Of a DNA stretch of 64,000 bases, positions 19,451 through 32,300 are shown one piece after another. Origin of the DNA: Isoetes taiwanensis (Eukaryota > Streptophyta > Lycopodiopsida > Isoetales > Isoetaceae). The DNA lies in NCBI GenBank assembly GCA_021234155.1, contig JAJEKV010000001.1, positions 32,812,177-32,876,176 on the forward strand, given 5' to 3'. Numbering within the stretch: the first letter of the stretch is position 1; every line of letters starts with the position of its first letter. Made by a program: the position numbers and the translations under genes. The notes below the pieces were generated by a model. It was not told the origin of the DNA and made no database searches. It saw only the letters and a program-made list of their open reading frames with translations.

Positions 19451-20287
19451 ATTCAAGCCTTTGCCCCATACGCCCGCGGGAAGCCCCTACAATTCTGAGG
19501 AAACAATGCGAAGACACTTTCCCTATCTTTATTTGGTTGTGGACCCATCCCCGAGTGCACGAGGGGCGGCTTTGCTGTGGTTGGAATAACTTCGGGCTGA
19601 CCCCTGGCGGGACCACGATGGATGTGCTGCGGTTGTGGAAGGCCTCAATCCGCCCTCTCCACGGGCACATGCGGCCTGATGCCCTGGACGCTCGCCCCTG
19701 CGCCGCGCGACTGTTGCATTAAGTCTTTGCCTCTGCAAGCTGTCGGCGAGGAGGCACATATACCTTCATCTTGCCATTAACCAAACCAGCAGCCCCTCCG
19801 GCAGCCGAATCTCTCTTATCTTGACCAACTCTTGGCTTCTTTCCGTTGTTGCGGTGGCGTGAGATCTAGATCAGGTATATGGGCGTACCTTTCAAGCGGC
19901 AGTGCGGTACAACAACAAAGATTTTGCCTCCCAATCCAAGGCTGCAAACTTAACTAGCGAGGGTCTCATGCTCGGTCCTCAGGAATGGCTGATTGGACTC
20001 TTGATAACCAAATCATAATTGGAGCTTTGCAAGTACCGGGGTGGTAAGCTTACGGCAAATCCTGCGCCTTGTTCCTCAGGCAATCCCGCTTTAATAAGGT
20101 TGGCGGGCGTGCACGGATGTCTTGCTCCTCACGAAGTACCGCTGATTCCACGAGAGCCACCTCGGCCTCACGGTATGGGGGTGCGGGTGCGTGCGGCTTG
20201 TGGTGCACTCGGACTCGTTGCACCTCCATTGAGGTCTGCATCTCTTTGCTGTAAGTGGGCCATATGGTTCTCTATATGTGAGCATCT

Positions 20288-20809
20288 TCACGACATCTCA
20301 CCTTTGTCTGCCTTTGCTTCATCAAAGGAATTGGAGCCTGCCCGCGCAGCTTCCACATCCTTTTCCTTAGCATCTATCCGACCAGCCATGCTTGTGACTT
20401 GTACAATGTCTGCTGCGGCAACCCCTTCATGTCGGCCCGGTGCTTGCGCCATGTCTTCCATCCTTTCTTTGGTGGACCTTATCAAAGCGGTGCCCCATCT
20501 CGTGACTAGCTGCATTGTTGCTTGTATCTCCCCTCTTATCACGGTCATTAGCCTTTTGGGCTCCCCGCAATCATAATCCCGGGCGAACTTCCGAGGGAAA
20601 TTGGCGCTCCCATTCGTTGGAGAAAGCTGCTTCTTGGCCTTGCGGCGAATGGTCGTGATGCCTCCAAGCTTGCCGGCAGCACGGAGGGAACCGGCCTGTT
20701 CTGTACAACCCGATTGCCTCGGTTTGTGATACACGCTCACGATGGGGCGAGGTATCCAATTGCGGGCTCTCTTTTCTTCAAGCGTATGCATGCTGTCAGG
20801 GGTCGCCAT
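20288..20809 (-). CDS. LINE 2 ORF1-like protein, 173 residues
   Basis: Open from MATPDSMHTLEEKRARNW to the stop at 20288. Mixed charge with no domain I recognise; the C-terminal half (about residues 90-170) is helix-prone and acidic. It sits at the 5' end of LINE 2 where ORF1, or the N-terminal part of a single ORF, is expected. The frame continues in other phases toward 19500 with Arg/Pro-rich sequence. It could be the N-terminal extension of the polymerase protein rather than a separate ORF1. Confidence 0.4.
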   Translation of the reverse strand: MATPDSMHTLEEKRARNWIPRPIVSVYHKPRQSGCTEQAGSLRAAGKLGGITTIRRKAKKQLSPTNGSANFPRKFARDYDCGEPKRLMTVIRGEIQATMQLVTRWGTALIRSTKERMEDMAQAPGRHEGVAAADIVQVTSMAGRIDAKEKDVEAARAGSNSFDEAKADKGEMS

Positions 20810-20830
20810 AGAGGGCCGGGACTGTCAGGT

Positions 20831-21258
20831 GGATTCCGGTGACTAAAACAGAGGAAACACCATACAAATCATACACCGACGGAAAGCTCGTTCGATAAGC
20901 TTTCCAATGAGCCAAGAACACCAGGACCCTCTGATTCCTACCATATAGTGTTCAGTCTTGATCATGTGTGGAACAAATGGAATGAGGTGTGGAACAAGTG
21001 GACAACAAGGGAGCTTCTAGGAAAAGCAAGGAGTCATGAGAAAGGATCCATTGAAGATTTTACGATTCTGAGACTTGAGGGTGCACATGGCTTAAGGGGA
21101 GAATTTTAAGGAAGAAGAAATTCTCAAAGTACTCGATGCATTATAGATGGACAGTCTTTGTGAAGAAGATCTCAAAAATCAAAGGTGTATTATCCTTTCG
21201 AGGCACGCAAGTCCATGAAAGACCTCCGTGTTATGGGGAGGTCATCTCGAAAAGAACT
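20831..21258. other. Spacer between LINE 2 and an LTR
   Basis: No gene seen. TATGGGGAGG at about 21233 may be a degenerate polypurine tract, since the LTR start TGTGGCGTTCC follows 20 bp later. The preceding GA-rich stretch (21080-21130) has no recognisable function. Confidence 0.4.
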
Positions 21259-22757
21259 TGTGGCGTTCCAACATAATATATCTGGTATGAATATGTATAT
21301 TATATTGCTCGTCACTCATACACATCGCCTTGGCGATATGCACTTGGAAACCGTAAAAGGTTGCACCCTAGGGGGGCAACTTCTGAAGTTTCACATATTA
21401 AACTCTTTGCCACGTGGCAAAACCCCACATGCCCTTTTAGCCCTAACCCTAAAAGGTCATGTAAAAAGAACAAAATTAAATCCTAAACCCTTTTCTGTTT
21501 TCGCATTTCAGCTTCCTTGAGCCATTCCGGCCAAGCCAAGCTGCTATCTCGCATTGCCAGATGCCGCCAAGCCGGCTTTGCACAATACATCTCCAAGATT
21601 TGATCGCCTTCGCCTTCAACAGAAGTATGGATGCATTCCAAGGAGCTAGAGCAAGCCAAGGTTCAGGTAAATCGCAATTCTGTTGTGCAATGCCGACTTT
21701 TAGCCTGGCAATGAGCTGGTTTAGCATGTTAATTTAGCCTTAGAGGCCTTATAGACTCTGAGATCACAAGCCCTAACCAAGGAACCTAACTATGTATGTT
21801 TAGGTAGGTAGATTAGATGTTATTCTATATTTCAGTTCTATGGATGATGATGTTCTACTCTGTGCACACTCCTGTGTATTGGCTAGAGACCCTGAAAACC
21901 TCAGTAGTTGATGTATTTAGATAGCCTCATTAAATCCCAATTAATGCGGCCTGTGCATAAGAACCCGCCTGGATGTGGATGGCGGGGTTAGACGATGAAC
22001 AAGGAGGATATGTCCCATTACAGATTGATCCCCTCTGGTGTGTAAAGCCTACTATGGATCTTGCGAGCTAGACCTAATGGCTTGCCCTTTGCTTGTGGGC
22101 AAGGCATGGGCTCGACACCTCTTGGGTGATGTGTCACCTTCAATGAGGTTCAAGTCGTAGACAGACGGTGGCCCTCTAACTGCCTGTGATGGGCATACAT
22201 ACTTTGGAGGTAGTGATCTCCTCCTACCTCATTGGGACTTGGGAGATGTAACCTAGAAGTAGCCCCCGTGCCTATGCACCCGACAGGCTACGGTCAAGTC
22301 CCAAGACTTATCGGCCTAATACGTAAAGTATGCACGCGGGAAGGCGGATGGAAGACTACTTAACACCATGTTCCTATGCCAGCCCAACTCAGTTGCCAGG
22401 AACATTGTTTGCGATGACTTTATAGAGACCCAGACCGTCAGTCCATCCCCCTTGAGTCTGAGCCTTGGGTAGGATTTCTTCCATGTTGATGTTATTGATG
22501 TTCTCATAGATGTATGATATGGTGAGGCACCCTTGAGGTGGAGCTATGTGTGTCGATATCAAGTGCTCATGTTACTTACACTTCCGCGGCTAGGATGATC
22601 CCAAGAGGAGGCGGGGATGAATGACCGTCCATTCTTCCCCATCGATTCCTTGTCGGGGATTGATGTCGGGGAGGGGCGGCCTCTGTCACCTTGGTTGCGG
22701 AGGAATGAACTTGACCGATATGATGGAAGCATTGTAGATGGGTAGGGGACATCCACG
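21259..22757 (+). mobile_element. Family 1 LTR in plus orientation (LTR D)
   Basis: TGTGGCGTTCC start, GGGGACATCCACG end, reverse complement relative of 4433-5973. The match is easiest to see at 21355-21425 (GGTTGCACCCTAGG, TTGCCACGTGGCAAAACCCC) and 22085-22200. Followed by a primer site. Confidence 0.85.
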
Positions 22758-22758
22758 G

Positions 22759-22769
22759 TGGTATCGAGC
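22759..22769 (+). promoter_or_regulatory. Primer binding site after LTR D
   Basis: TGGTATCGAGC, equal to the standard TGGTATCAGAGC apart from a lost A in a CAG. The following TATGATCTTGGTAGACTAAG matches the sequence after the primer site of the minus-strand copies. Confidence 0.8.
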
Positions 22770-23744
22770 TATGATCTTGGTAGACTAAGATCGAGCAGCC
22801 AATTCCTGATAGAATGTGGTTTAGACCTTGATCTTGGGGATAACAATTCAAGCATGAGCCTCAAAAATTGGGAAATTTTTTTTTCCATCTTTAGAACAAT
22901 AAGCTAAGCTAATGTTAATTAGGAAAAGTAAATTAAAATGAAAGGCATTATAGACCTGAAAATTTTGGCCATTAGAGTCATCCCTCATAGAGTCGCCAAG
23001 ACCCTTAGCTAAATTTTAGCTTGAGGCTCTGCGCGCCTTTGTATAAGTTTGATCATTGTTGACCCGGAAGGATGCATAATTAGAGTAATCTAATAGCGGG
23101 GCGACTTAGAATTTGATTTTAAGCCAGGAAAACATGTTATAACATTAGAAACTATTTAGAAAACCTAAAATAGAGCCAAAATGAGTAACCCTTCACAAAA
23201 GTCGTCAGGGCCCCAAGCTAAAATTTAGAGCGGCCCACTAGCGCTTTTTGTAATGCGGATGTACTTGATACTTTTTGTCTAAAGAAACCTAATGTCTTAA
23301 CCCAACAAACACTAATGCTTTAAATAATGGTATAGCATGAAAATTGCGGGTGAAACCCTAAAACTCGGACCTATAAATAGACCATTAGGGTTCTTCATTC
23401 TCACGTACTCCTCCAACTTGCTACTCTCCAGACCAAGAAGGCGATTTTTAGAAATTTGGGAAAGCGTCGCAGTATTCAAAAAGCCCACACACCAAGCGGA
23501 CCCGCTCGAGTGGTTATGGAGGAACTGAATTGACAAAAGCGTCCGGGTGCTTCTTTAGCGAGGCAGAAGTCTGAGAGAGGAGGCTGGGAAGCTGACTTGA
23601 AATGAAGAGACCCCAAATCAGAAACCCAAACTGATCAGAGCACGGAGAACCGGGGAGGGAGAAAAGAGCAAGGTCCGGGATCAACAAGAGCACCAACAGA
23701 ATCCTGATCCAGTAGGGAGAACCCAGAGAACCAGGAGGATGGGA
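22770..23744 (+). mobile_element. Short leader after LTR D with TATA box, cut by LTR E
   Basis: Contains decayed H-palindrome halves near 22975-23040 and 23185-23250, and a TATA box CTATAAATAG at 23371-23380 next to AAACCCTAAAAC, the counterpart of the internal gag promoter at 1726-1740. The leader is about 0.6 kb from primer site to TATA, against about 2.7 kb in copies A and B. It then changes abruptly near 23740 into LTR E, so any gag-like gene is lost. Confidence 0.6.
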
Positions 23745-25005
23745 ACGGGAGGATAGCCCTGCCTATTTAAGCAGAAGAACCCTAACTCTGCCCATTTCGC
23801 CTCGTAGGGTTTTTAGAGCTCGCTTTTAAGCCTACTTCATGAGTCAACGCTTCCACTGCCTCGGGAGAGAATGGCACCATTAGTTTCCCTTTGATTCGAA
23901 AGCAGCTCAAAGAGGGATGCCCGAATCCGTCGAGGAGCAACTATGGATCAGTATGGGGTCGATTTAATATTCAAACCAAGCTTTTCACTATTGTATCGAG
24001 GGGCTTAGCCTATTAAATCAGCTTTAGCAAAATATCTAGACTCTAGATGAGTAGATAATAGACTCTAACTAAAGAACCTAACTCTATGATATAGATTAGA
24101 TCTATGCTTGTAGCTCTCTCCGGTGATGGCGGTGGATGACACATCTCGCAGAACTCTGTATTGCAGGTAGAGACTTCAAGCTTGGTAGTAGATGCTCCAG
24201 ATTAGCCTCTAGCACACCATAGATTCGCCTGTACAAGAACCACACCTGGTTGTGGGGTGAAGAAATGCACTGCTAAGAAGCGAGGTTCGCGGTCACTTGA
24301 ACGCATCCTCCTCCGTGTAAGGCCCACCGGGGATCATTGTGGACTAGGTCTAATGGCTTACCACCGAGTGTGTGGTAAGGTGGCATGGCCTCGACACCCG
24401 TGAAGTGGTGTTCGCGACTTTCAAAGGTTCACACGCGGCAAAGGGCCCTCTAGTCACTTTGAGCCGCATAGACCGAGGAGCATCCTACCTGCCCCATCGG
24501 AACTCGATGATGACCTTCTCAGAATAGCCCTTCCCGCTATGCATCCGCGGCTATGTGCTGTGTCCCGACACTTTTCAGCCTACTCGCAGCGGTGCACTGG
24601 GTGAGGGGCTGGAGTGGAGTGGACAACCCTATGCCATGTTCTTATGCCCAAATCCATTGCCAAGGAATTCCGCCCCTAATGAACTCGAGACCTGCCGCCA
24701 GCCATCCTTTGAGTCTGGAAAGCCTTGGGGATTCCCTATGTGATGTGCTGATCCTGTCTATGCAGATATGTGGCGGACCATCCTTCGCAGGTCATGCTAT
24801 GATGTTGATGTATGTACCATCGACATGGCGTTTACGCTCAAGTAGCTAGGTAGGCCCTGAGGGAGACAGGTAAAGGACCCCTTCATTCTTCCCAATCGAA
24901 CTCTTCAAGGTTGCGCTTGACACGTGAGGTCCATAGTATGGGAGCCGCATGGGGATGAACTCGATATACGTGAGTGCACGTATATGGCGAGTAGGGGACG
25001 CCACG
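23745..25005 (+). mobile_element. Truncated family 1 LTR (LTR E)
   Basis: Aligns with 33370-34660 from the TATA region (GCCTATTTAAGCAGAAGAAC at 23761-23780) to GGGGACGCCACG, but lacks the U3 part upstream of about 23745. A decayed primer site (TGCACAGAGC) and AATGTTCTTGAGACCAAGA follow at 25007-25035. Confidence 0.75.
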
Positions 25006-27010
25006 CTGCACAGAGCAATGTTCTTGAGACCAAGAGCAAAGCACCGCCATGCTCCCAATAGTACTAACTTGATAGGATCCTCAACCTCGAAAAGTGGGAA
25101 TTTTTTTCATTTTTGTAGTTTATGCTAGCTAGTAACAGCTTGGAATTTAATATTAGCACGCTTAGGTGAATTGAACTTAATAAAACTAAAAAGAATGAGC
25201 CAGGTGGTCTCACAGCTCACTCGTCCAATAACTAAAACTTTAGTTTTATGATACCCAGGCTAAAGTCGGAGACATTGATGACAACAGCTTGAAAAGTTAT
25301 AAAATTTAAAAAAGTAACTTTGCACCTGAATCTAGCCTAGGATCTAGCCAGACTAGTCTAGTTTTTTCAATCTCTTTGAACCTCATCTTAAAAGGATTCC
25401 TCCCGGTAGCTAGAATTGAACCTCCCCCACAGGCTTTCGAACCCCCCAAAACCCCCTACAAATCCATCTGAGGGCGGGGTATCATCGCTATGCTTGAATT
25501 ATAATTTTAATTAGATTTAAGCTTTTATAATGTTAGATAATATAATGGCTAAGCCTTTAGATTTAGAAACAAGGCCCTTTAAGCTAGATAGAGACAAAGA
25601 TCTCGATAGACACCGTGACTGATCGACATGATGCGACTAAATGTAGACCGCCGGATTTTCTAATAAGGCAAATGAGCCGTGAGGCCAAAGGAAACAAGAA
25701 GAGGAGAGGACGTAATCTGAGAGCGGAGGCCAAGGGCTCAAAAAAAAAGCAAGCAGAAAGCGTGTCGGTCCCAAACATTTTAGCGATTCAACAAAACATA
25801 CTGCTCATGGGCTTAGCAACCCTCATGAGGGAAGGCATGTAATTAGCTAGTTTAATTAAGGGAGATCCCCCAGAGATATGTTGTAAATAATCAATAATTT
25901 TGTTGAATACATGATAATTTTGAGTAGTTTATGTGTCAAATCTGCTTAATTAGGACGAAGTTAGCGGTAGCTTTTATTTTAGTAAAATAGGATACTCTCG
26001 TGACCAAAAGTGTGATGTTCCATGCCTACCGTCGCAAAACAAAAGTTAGTTTTAGTTAGGCTAAGCCGTGAGACCCTTCAAAACTTGACTAAAATGTAGC
26101 CTTAAATTGGACCCAATATGGGTCATTCTCGGGCTTAATTTGACGAGCCCATCACCCTTTTACACCATTAGTTTTCACCCAAATTGTACAACTTTTGATC
26201 GAATGAGATTGATGTCTTCTCAGCTCGCCCGGTCCAAAAAAAAAAGTTAGTTTTGAAGCGAAGAACCTCGCGAGACTCCAAACTTTGAACCTCCATAACT
26301 TAGAGCCACGCAGTCCAAATCGCCGAAAATTGCTGCAACAGACCACAGATAGCCTAGAACCATTTATGACCCTAAATTAGGGTTGCTAGAAATGTCAAAC
26401 CCTAGCCCAAATTGACCAAAATTGCCTCAAACCTTTTGAATTGTTTTTCCAAACCAGAAATTTGTTTGTAGATAGAAGCCTACCCCATTAGTAGCTCCTC
26501 GTAAGTATTGCCTCTGCCTCGAAGATACCTTGGCCCCTAGATAGAAGTGCCTAAGAACACCCCTTTGTTATAGCCACTAGACCCCAACATAGCAACCCAA
26601 GTCCAACTGCCGGGTACATCATGCCAAGCCAACCCGGCGTACAAACCTTGACCTAATTCCTTGTCCTAGAGTTTGACTTATATAGCCACATTAACATTCC
26701 CTACGCTGTGGTACCTAGAAAGGAGTTTGAGTCTAGAGTCAAGCCGCCCATGTGTAGATTGACTCCCCTAAACCAACTTTGCCAGGGACCTTAGAGTATG
26801 CCTCAAACATCATGGAGGTCTTGCAAACAATCCCTCACAAAGTCGCCATACCACACGCCCCTAATATCCATAGACTTGTAGATTATAGATATAGTTCCCC
26901 AAACGCTGCTCGGTGCCCACCTTGCTTGCTTTATAGAGCCCGTGAATGTTGTAGGAGAGCCCTTCAAGTAGACCTTAGACTCTAGGGAAATACGACGCTA
27001 GTTTCTCAAA
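25006..27010 (+). mobile_element. Leader of the plus-strand element
   Basis: Reverse-complement relative of about 3560-4430 at least in 26150-26480. No clear nested palindrome of H type remains, only decayed halves near 25210. 26480-27000 is without recognised content. A 75-residue Lys/Arg-rich frame at 25615-25842 has no domain. Confidence 0.5.
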
Positions 27011-27319
27011 ATGGGGCAGCCACGAAGAGCTAGAGGCGAAATCTTGAAGACATCAAGGTCCCAAACCATGTACGCATGTATAAGGAGAGGAGACCTAAAA
27101 GACGCACCCAAGAGAGGGAAGCACCAACGACAAACACCTCAACCGACAAAACCAGCAGAACAGACACCACCGCCTATCATCAATCTTCATCATCAAATGG
27201 GAAGGATAATTGGTAACCAACGGATCAAGAATTTTCTAGATGTCAACCTCCCCCGCCACCAGTCCACCCAGCTCACATCGAAGAGGATTCTCGACGCTTT
27301 CACCAACTCGACACAATGA
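27011..27319 (+). CDS. Hypothetical small protein, relative of 3288-3533
   Basis: A 102-residue basic frame. Residues around 33-70 align with the minus-strand protein at 3288-3533 (shared RQTP, PIxN/FIE, H-x-x-x pattern) and the DNA aligns in reverse complement. The conserved position after the leader supports a true element gene or a piece of gag. No domain recognised. Confidence 0.3.
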   Translation: MGQPRRARGEILKTSRSQTMYACIRRGDLKDAPKRGKHQRQTPQPTKPAEQTPPPIINLHHQMGRIIGNQRIKNFLDVNLPRHQSTQLTSKRILDAFTNSTQ

Positions 27320-28979
27320 GTTTCAAATGGAAGAATGCAAGGCGTGGAAATACGTGTGCAGAACACGCGACATCGGCGTCAATAGCAGCATCACGAAAGC
27401 CAGGGTCAAGGCATAATCTTTCCGCCGAGGGGAGAAGTCATGGCAACACAGAGCGCATAAAAACCGAGGGAAGACAACCACCTATTGCAGCCCAAAGAGC
27501 AAGCTTAATGTCACGCAACGCCAACAAAAAGGAGCCAACAATCGCTAGGGCAAACCATTAGCACCTAAGGCTGACCAAAGATGAGCTTCCAAATCCCCTG
27601 CACCGCCAGGAGACCACCAGAGTGAGGAGACGATACGTGAACATCTCCCAACTTGAAGGCCTATATCACATTATTAGGGGGCAAGATCAAGGAGGAGAAT
27701 ATTTTGCGCAAACAAACAATTCGGGACCCGTAAAACACCTAGAAACCAAAGGAAGGACGAATCTTTACACGCCAGCAAGGAGTGAGACCGAATGGATAGG
27801 ACCCAAAGGATCTGAGGAGACGCACGAAGCCGCCAGATACAAATCACCTTAAAGGGCAACCGTAAGGAGCCATGGTAAGGGGCAATGGAGATGACTACAC
27901 TTCTAGGGCACGTGAGAGGCACTCGAATGAAGCAAAGCCCAAGCAACAGGAGTCGACCGAAATTCAACCCATGGAGGAATGACAATGCCTCGCCTACCGA
28001 CCATGATCTCGTGAGCTTCAAGACATCCAAGAATGCCCAACCGCAATAGCCAGGTGATCCTACCCCACCAACGGCATCAAGACATCGGCAACCTTGCAAC
28101 GCATAATAATCGCATGGGGACGTTGAGCGTCACCGCATTCCTATGACCTAATATACACATTAAGGAGGAGCATCTTTCGCGATCACATCGACGCAACACT
28201 CTTTCAACCAGCGCGACGAAGCCTCGATCACATGAAGTTCAATAATGGTAGCAAAGATCTCAAGGAATCCCGAGTCAACCGTAACTAAGAAGATGCAAAG
28301 AAACCAAAGAGTCAAACGCTATAGAAGGAGGGGAAACCCTAAAGGAGTATAAACAACTTAAGTAGATCTTTCAGAGTTGTTTTGAAAAAGTCGGATGAAT
28401 TAAAATCCCAATGTAAATGCATATATGTCTATTGTATATCTCGGTGCTCACAGATATACGTGGAGAAACATGAGTTTAGAGTCATGTTTTACGATTTAGC
28501 GCTTTAGATCGTGAAGCTCCTTCACTTCACTACCAAAAGAGGAAGCATAGAAGCACAATTATAGCCCAAAAATCAAAATGGAAGAGCAAGCACGAGGGAG
28601 AACGCACGAGGTTACAAACCTTCGACTCCAAACACTTCCCGAAGTGGCCTCGGGTAGAAGACAACCGCCCACCCAATGTCGAGACAAGAGATAATACCGG
28701 GTCATGTCAAGATCATCACACGCACCGTGACATCGCCGGGACGCCAACACTACATCTTGTGGCAAAGAGTTAACACTCCTGACTTAACTTATGACACGAA
28801 AGTGGCCCCAAACAATACAAGAAGGAACGCTCACATCAATGAGCCACTAAGAAGGCAAATATTTTACAAACTATAATTCCACCTTGTGGTAATATAGGCA
28901 GATTATGACACGGTATTAGATGGAGATGCACTTACGTAAAGGCAATCCAAGATGAGGAGATATGCCCTTCAAGAACTAG
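27320..28979 (+). pseudogene. gag-like region of plus-strand element, degraded
   Basis: Reverse-complement relative of the gag-like region in copies A and B: 27880-27980 (GGAGATGACTACAC, GAATGAAGCAAAGCCCAAGC) matches 49560-49390, and 28340-28560 matches 300-450. Frames are broken throughout. No domain recognised. Confidence 0.5.
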
Positions 28980-29330
28980 GTGATGGCTCTCTGCCAGTAC
29001 TCCTACCAAGAATTGAAGAGAAGAAGCCCATCATATCTCCGACATGTGCACGCCAAAATGCCCAAGAAGCATTCGACACCCAACCACAAGGATAGCAACC
29101 CAAAGCACCTTCGCAAAAAAAGAGAGTTCAAGATAATAGCCGTGCTATTCAACGACAAGAGCATATCTAAGGCGTGCACTTTCTTCAACTCAGGATCAAG
29201 TCACAGATATAAGGATCCATCATCCCGGTCAACATCGCCAAACAGGGAGAAGAGCCATGAAGTTTACTTGCTAGAGAGGCCGACATGCATAGAGAGACAA
29301 AGGTCGAACTGGAAGCCGGAGAAGTGCTAG
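28980..29330 (+). pseudogene. Element protein fragment, relative of 47948-48361
   Basis: 116-residue frame that aligns with the minus-strand frame at 47948-48361: YSYQELKRRSPSYLR against YSYQQLEEKKPNLSR, KREFKIIA against KREFKTIA, KSHEVYLLERPTCIERQR against KRHEVLLAREDAHVLRDN. Keeping these blocks in diverged copies argues for a former coding region. The family is not recognised; it lies where the end of gag or protease would be expected. Confidence 0.5.
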
Positions 29331-32300
29331 CAACCCACTTCTTCCACGAAGCTCCCTAGAGGCAACAGGAGGATCAAAACCGACGAAAGCACAATCAAAG
29401 TCACCTGAGGGTACCTCAAGACAAGAAGACGACATAGCATGGCGGAACGTGACAATGTCCAAGCCATGTGATCGGGGGGAGCAAACAAGGAAGATTAGAA
29501 GCTCGATGGAGAAGCATCTAGGCTTAGGCGAGCCGATGACTTGCACACCTGACTTGCATGCAACTTGCGAACCCAAGGATGGACTCCATCTCAAAATAAT
29601 CAACCGGCAGTAATATGGAACAACCCGTGAGGAGCAGCCAGTTGAATCACGCGATGTTCTGAGACTTCCAAATAGTTTCCGCATCACGACGAGGAACAAC
29701 CACCGAGAACGTGATCGTGAAGCGTAATTGAAATGTCGGCATCAACGACAAGCACACCTTTAGTTGGAATGTGATGCAAAAGCGCGGTTGTGCCATAGCA
29801 TTTACAAACACGGAGGCCCGCTATATCAACAAGTTACCTGAGTATGAGCCGACGCAAATAGAAGGATATAGATCATCAACACCATTGCACCGGAGGAACA
29901 CCGGGATGACATGGAGTAGGGTGTGCAACTTGAAGGAGGCACAAGGGAGACCTAATAGCTCTAGTAGTAATTGTAACCATGTAAGCTATATAAGCTGCAT
30001 GTATAGTTCCTTTGTTATTCCTTCCTTCCCATAGAATGTATCAAAGTAATTAGATGTCAGCAATTGCGTGTGGGCTTACAAGAGGACTCAACGATGAGAC
30101 ATTGATGGAGTCAAGAAACAATATTCGGATACAGAGTCGCCCTTTAGCCGCCAAGACAAAGAGTTCAAGATGAAAGATCTTTTCAACGGGCCATCTTCGT
30201 GCTTTTGAAAAGCGGCATGGAAGATTTCAAGTGATCAACTACACCATCAAGCAAATTTTAGGCTTCTAACGAACAAAGTCAACCCTACATCAAAGAGGAG
30301 CCACCGCCAAGGAGAAGACTCAAGTATCGAGCGACTCTGAAGAACGCTACCTTGCTACTCAAGCAGTAACGAGTGGATGAGCTTAGCAAGATCATGATCC
30401 AAGGGGAGCCTAGTAGGTTAATGTATGGACGGCAACATCCATATTGGGATTAGAAGGCATTTCCGTGATATTCTGCCAAAGGATTGGGTTCCAATTATTG
30501 AGCTGCCGCCAAGGATTGGGAAGGAAATGCATAGGAGTAACTATAATTATACACGATTGTTACAATGCCACATCCAACGATTGAAACCACTTGGTGAGAT
30601 TGATCTCCCTCGCTAAGAAGGAATCATTACTAGGATAATTGTTGACCATGTATAAATCTAGTACCTCCAAAGAATAATCCAACCGAAAAGAAAAGAAGTA
30701 ATCTAACAAGTCCGCCAACTTGTTACGAATGACATCAATTCGATTGGTAGGAATATTCCAAGAGCTAAATAACCAAGAAAGGGGAATCTCTAGAATATAA
30801 AAGAATAATACATGTAAGGTACATCTAAAAATAAGAATTATAGTAATAAAATAGTCTTTGAGACAAAAGGAATTGTCATGATGACAAACCTTGTGGTTTA
30901 GAATCGCTCTAACCAAGTAGGTAACCCATAGCTATATTGAAATAAATGATAACATAATATGTGCATCCATCTTAGATGGTTATATATGTTAGCTAAGGCT
31001 AAAGCAAATTAATGTGCTAAGTAAGAAGCATATAACCTCTTAAGGGAGAGAATAGATATGACGCTGTAAAACAACGCCATTGAAGGGGTGCAGACCATTT
31101 TTTTGAAGAAAGTGGGAGGGCTCAATCTTATGATTGAACGTGATTTGCACCAATTGAACTCCATCCAGAATAGAGTTCACCTAAGCAATGGTCAAGCTAA
31201 TAGAGCCGCAAGATAGATAGATAGATAGCTCAAGAGGCCTTCAACGCAAGTAGACCGACGCAAGAGCTATCTACACCCAATGAAGTGGAGCAAAACCATG
31301 GAGCAAATGCAAATCACCAAGTCATCTCCAAAATTACGACGCCCGCTCACGTGGGTGGATGCATCTCAGCCTAGGTATGCGCGTATTATAAGCTTTAATG
31401 TGGTCTTATAGATAAGCAAATATAGATCCTAGTAATTGCATGGAATTATCAGACGATATGTATCATACGGAAATAAGTTAAATAACAACGATAATGAGGT
31501 AGCATGTTAATTAATCCTTCATGATGCAATTCCTTCCATGAAGGATGCGGGTCCTTATAAAAATAGATAGAGAATAGAATTCAAATATACTTAAGTGCAT
31601 CTTAGGGATATACTTCCAAGGGTAATGCGTAACCCAAGGAAGAGAATAAGAACATCTAATTTTGTGTATGATAATTAAAACCTTGTCTATGTAAATAATA
31701 GGTCTAAATCGTGGTTATTGTTCAAATAATCACATCTAAAAAGTCGCTAAATATTGCAAAGCTTAGAGTAAATATAATTGTACTATCGGAAGTAAGGTAT
31801 CCGGATACTATGATAATGTTATCCATAACATACCGTAGGGTAATTATGTTAATCACATGCATTAAAGGAGCAAAAAATCGCCTCGTGCATGTCGCTTTTG
31901 TGTAGATTAAATGCTTGTATAGTTAAGATTAATCCACGATGCAACCTATGCTAGGTAGGGGTTGCACAAGCAGCTGTTATCATGATGACCACTACAAAGG
32001 ATCTCTAGGGCGGGGGTAATGTCACTGTAGGCATGACCGCCGGGCCTCAGCTGGACGAAGTGGAAGGTAGATTAGAAAGTCTACTTCATTCCACCTGAAG
32101 CAGACGTACCTCAGAGAAAGGGAGGTCATTCAGGGAATGCATTGATAGGAAAGGCACCTTTAGCCCCATATATGCTTTGATAGGAGGAAGTTATCCTTCA
32201 CGCTTCACCACGAAGGATATCCTCCACGTCAAGCAACTAGAGGTGTAGGCATGAGCGCATATAGGCATATAGGCGCGCAGTTCCACGCCATAATGGAAGA

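Larger units (their letters stand above)
16030..20830 (-). mobile_element. LINE 2, minus strand, endonuclease and reverse transcriptase degraded
   Basis: From high to low coordinates: ORF1-like region (20809-19500), APE-type endonuclease (19450-18640), reverse transcriptase (18300-16980), a Cys/His motif (16470-16380) and a short 3' region ending in GAAG/CTTC-type simple repeats at about 16015-16050. The order fits a non-LTR retrotransposon. No poly(A) was found; the tail looks like a simple repeat. I could not identify target-site duplications, so both ends are approximate. GC-rich compared with its neighbours. Confidence 0.75.

Noticed and set aside
20019-20576. 185-residue plus-strand frame
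   Set aside because: Antisense to the LINE 2 ORF1-like region; Cys/Ser/Ala-rich shadow of a GC-rich sense frame.
31215-31230. GATA microsatellite; also CT and GA runs at 181-195 and 47413-47427
   Set aside because: Short simple repeats, ordinary for such DNA.
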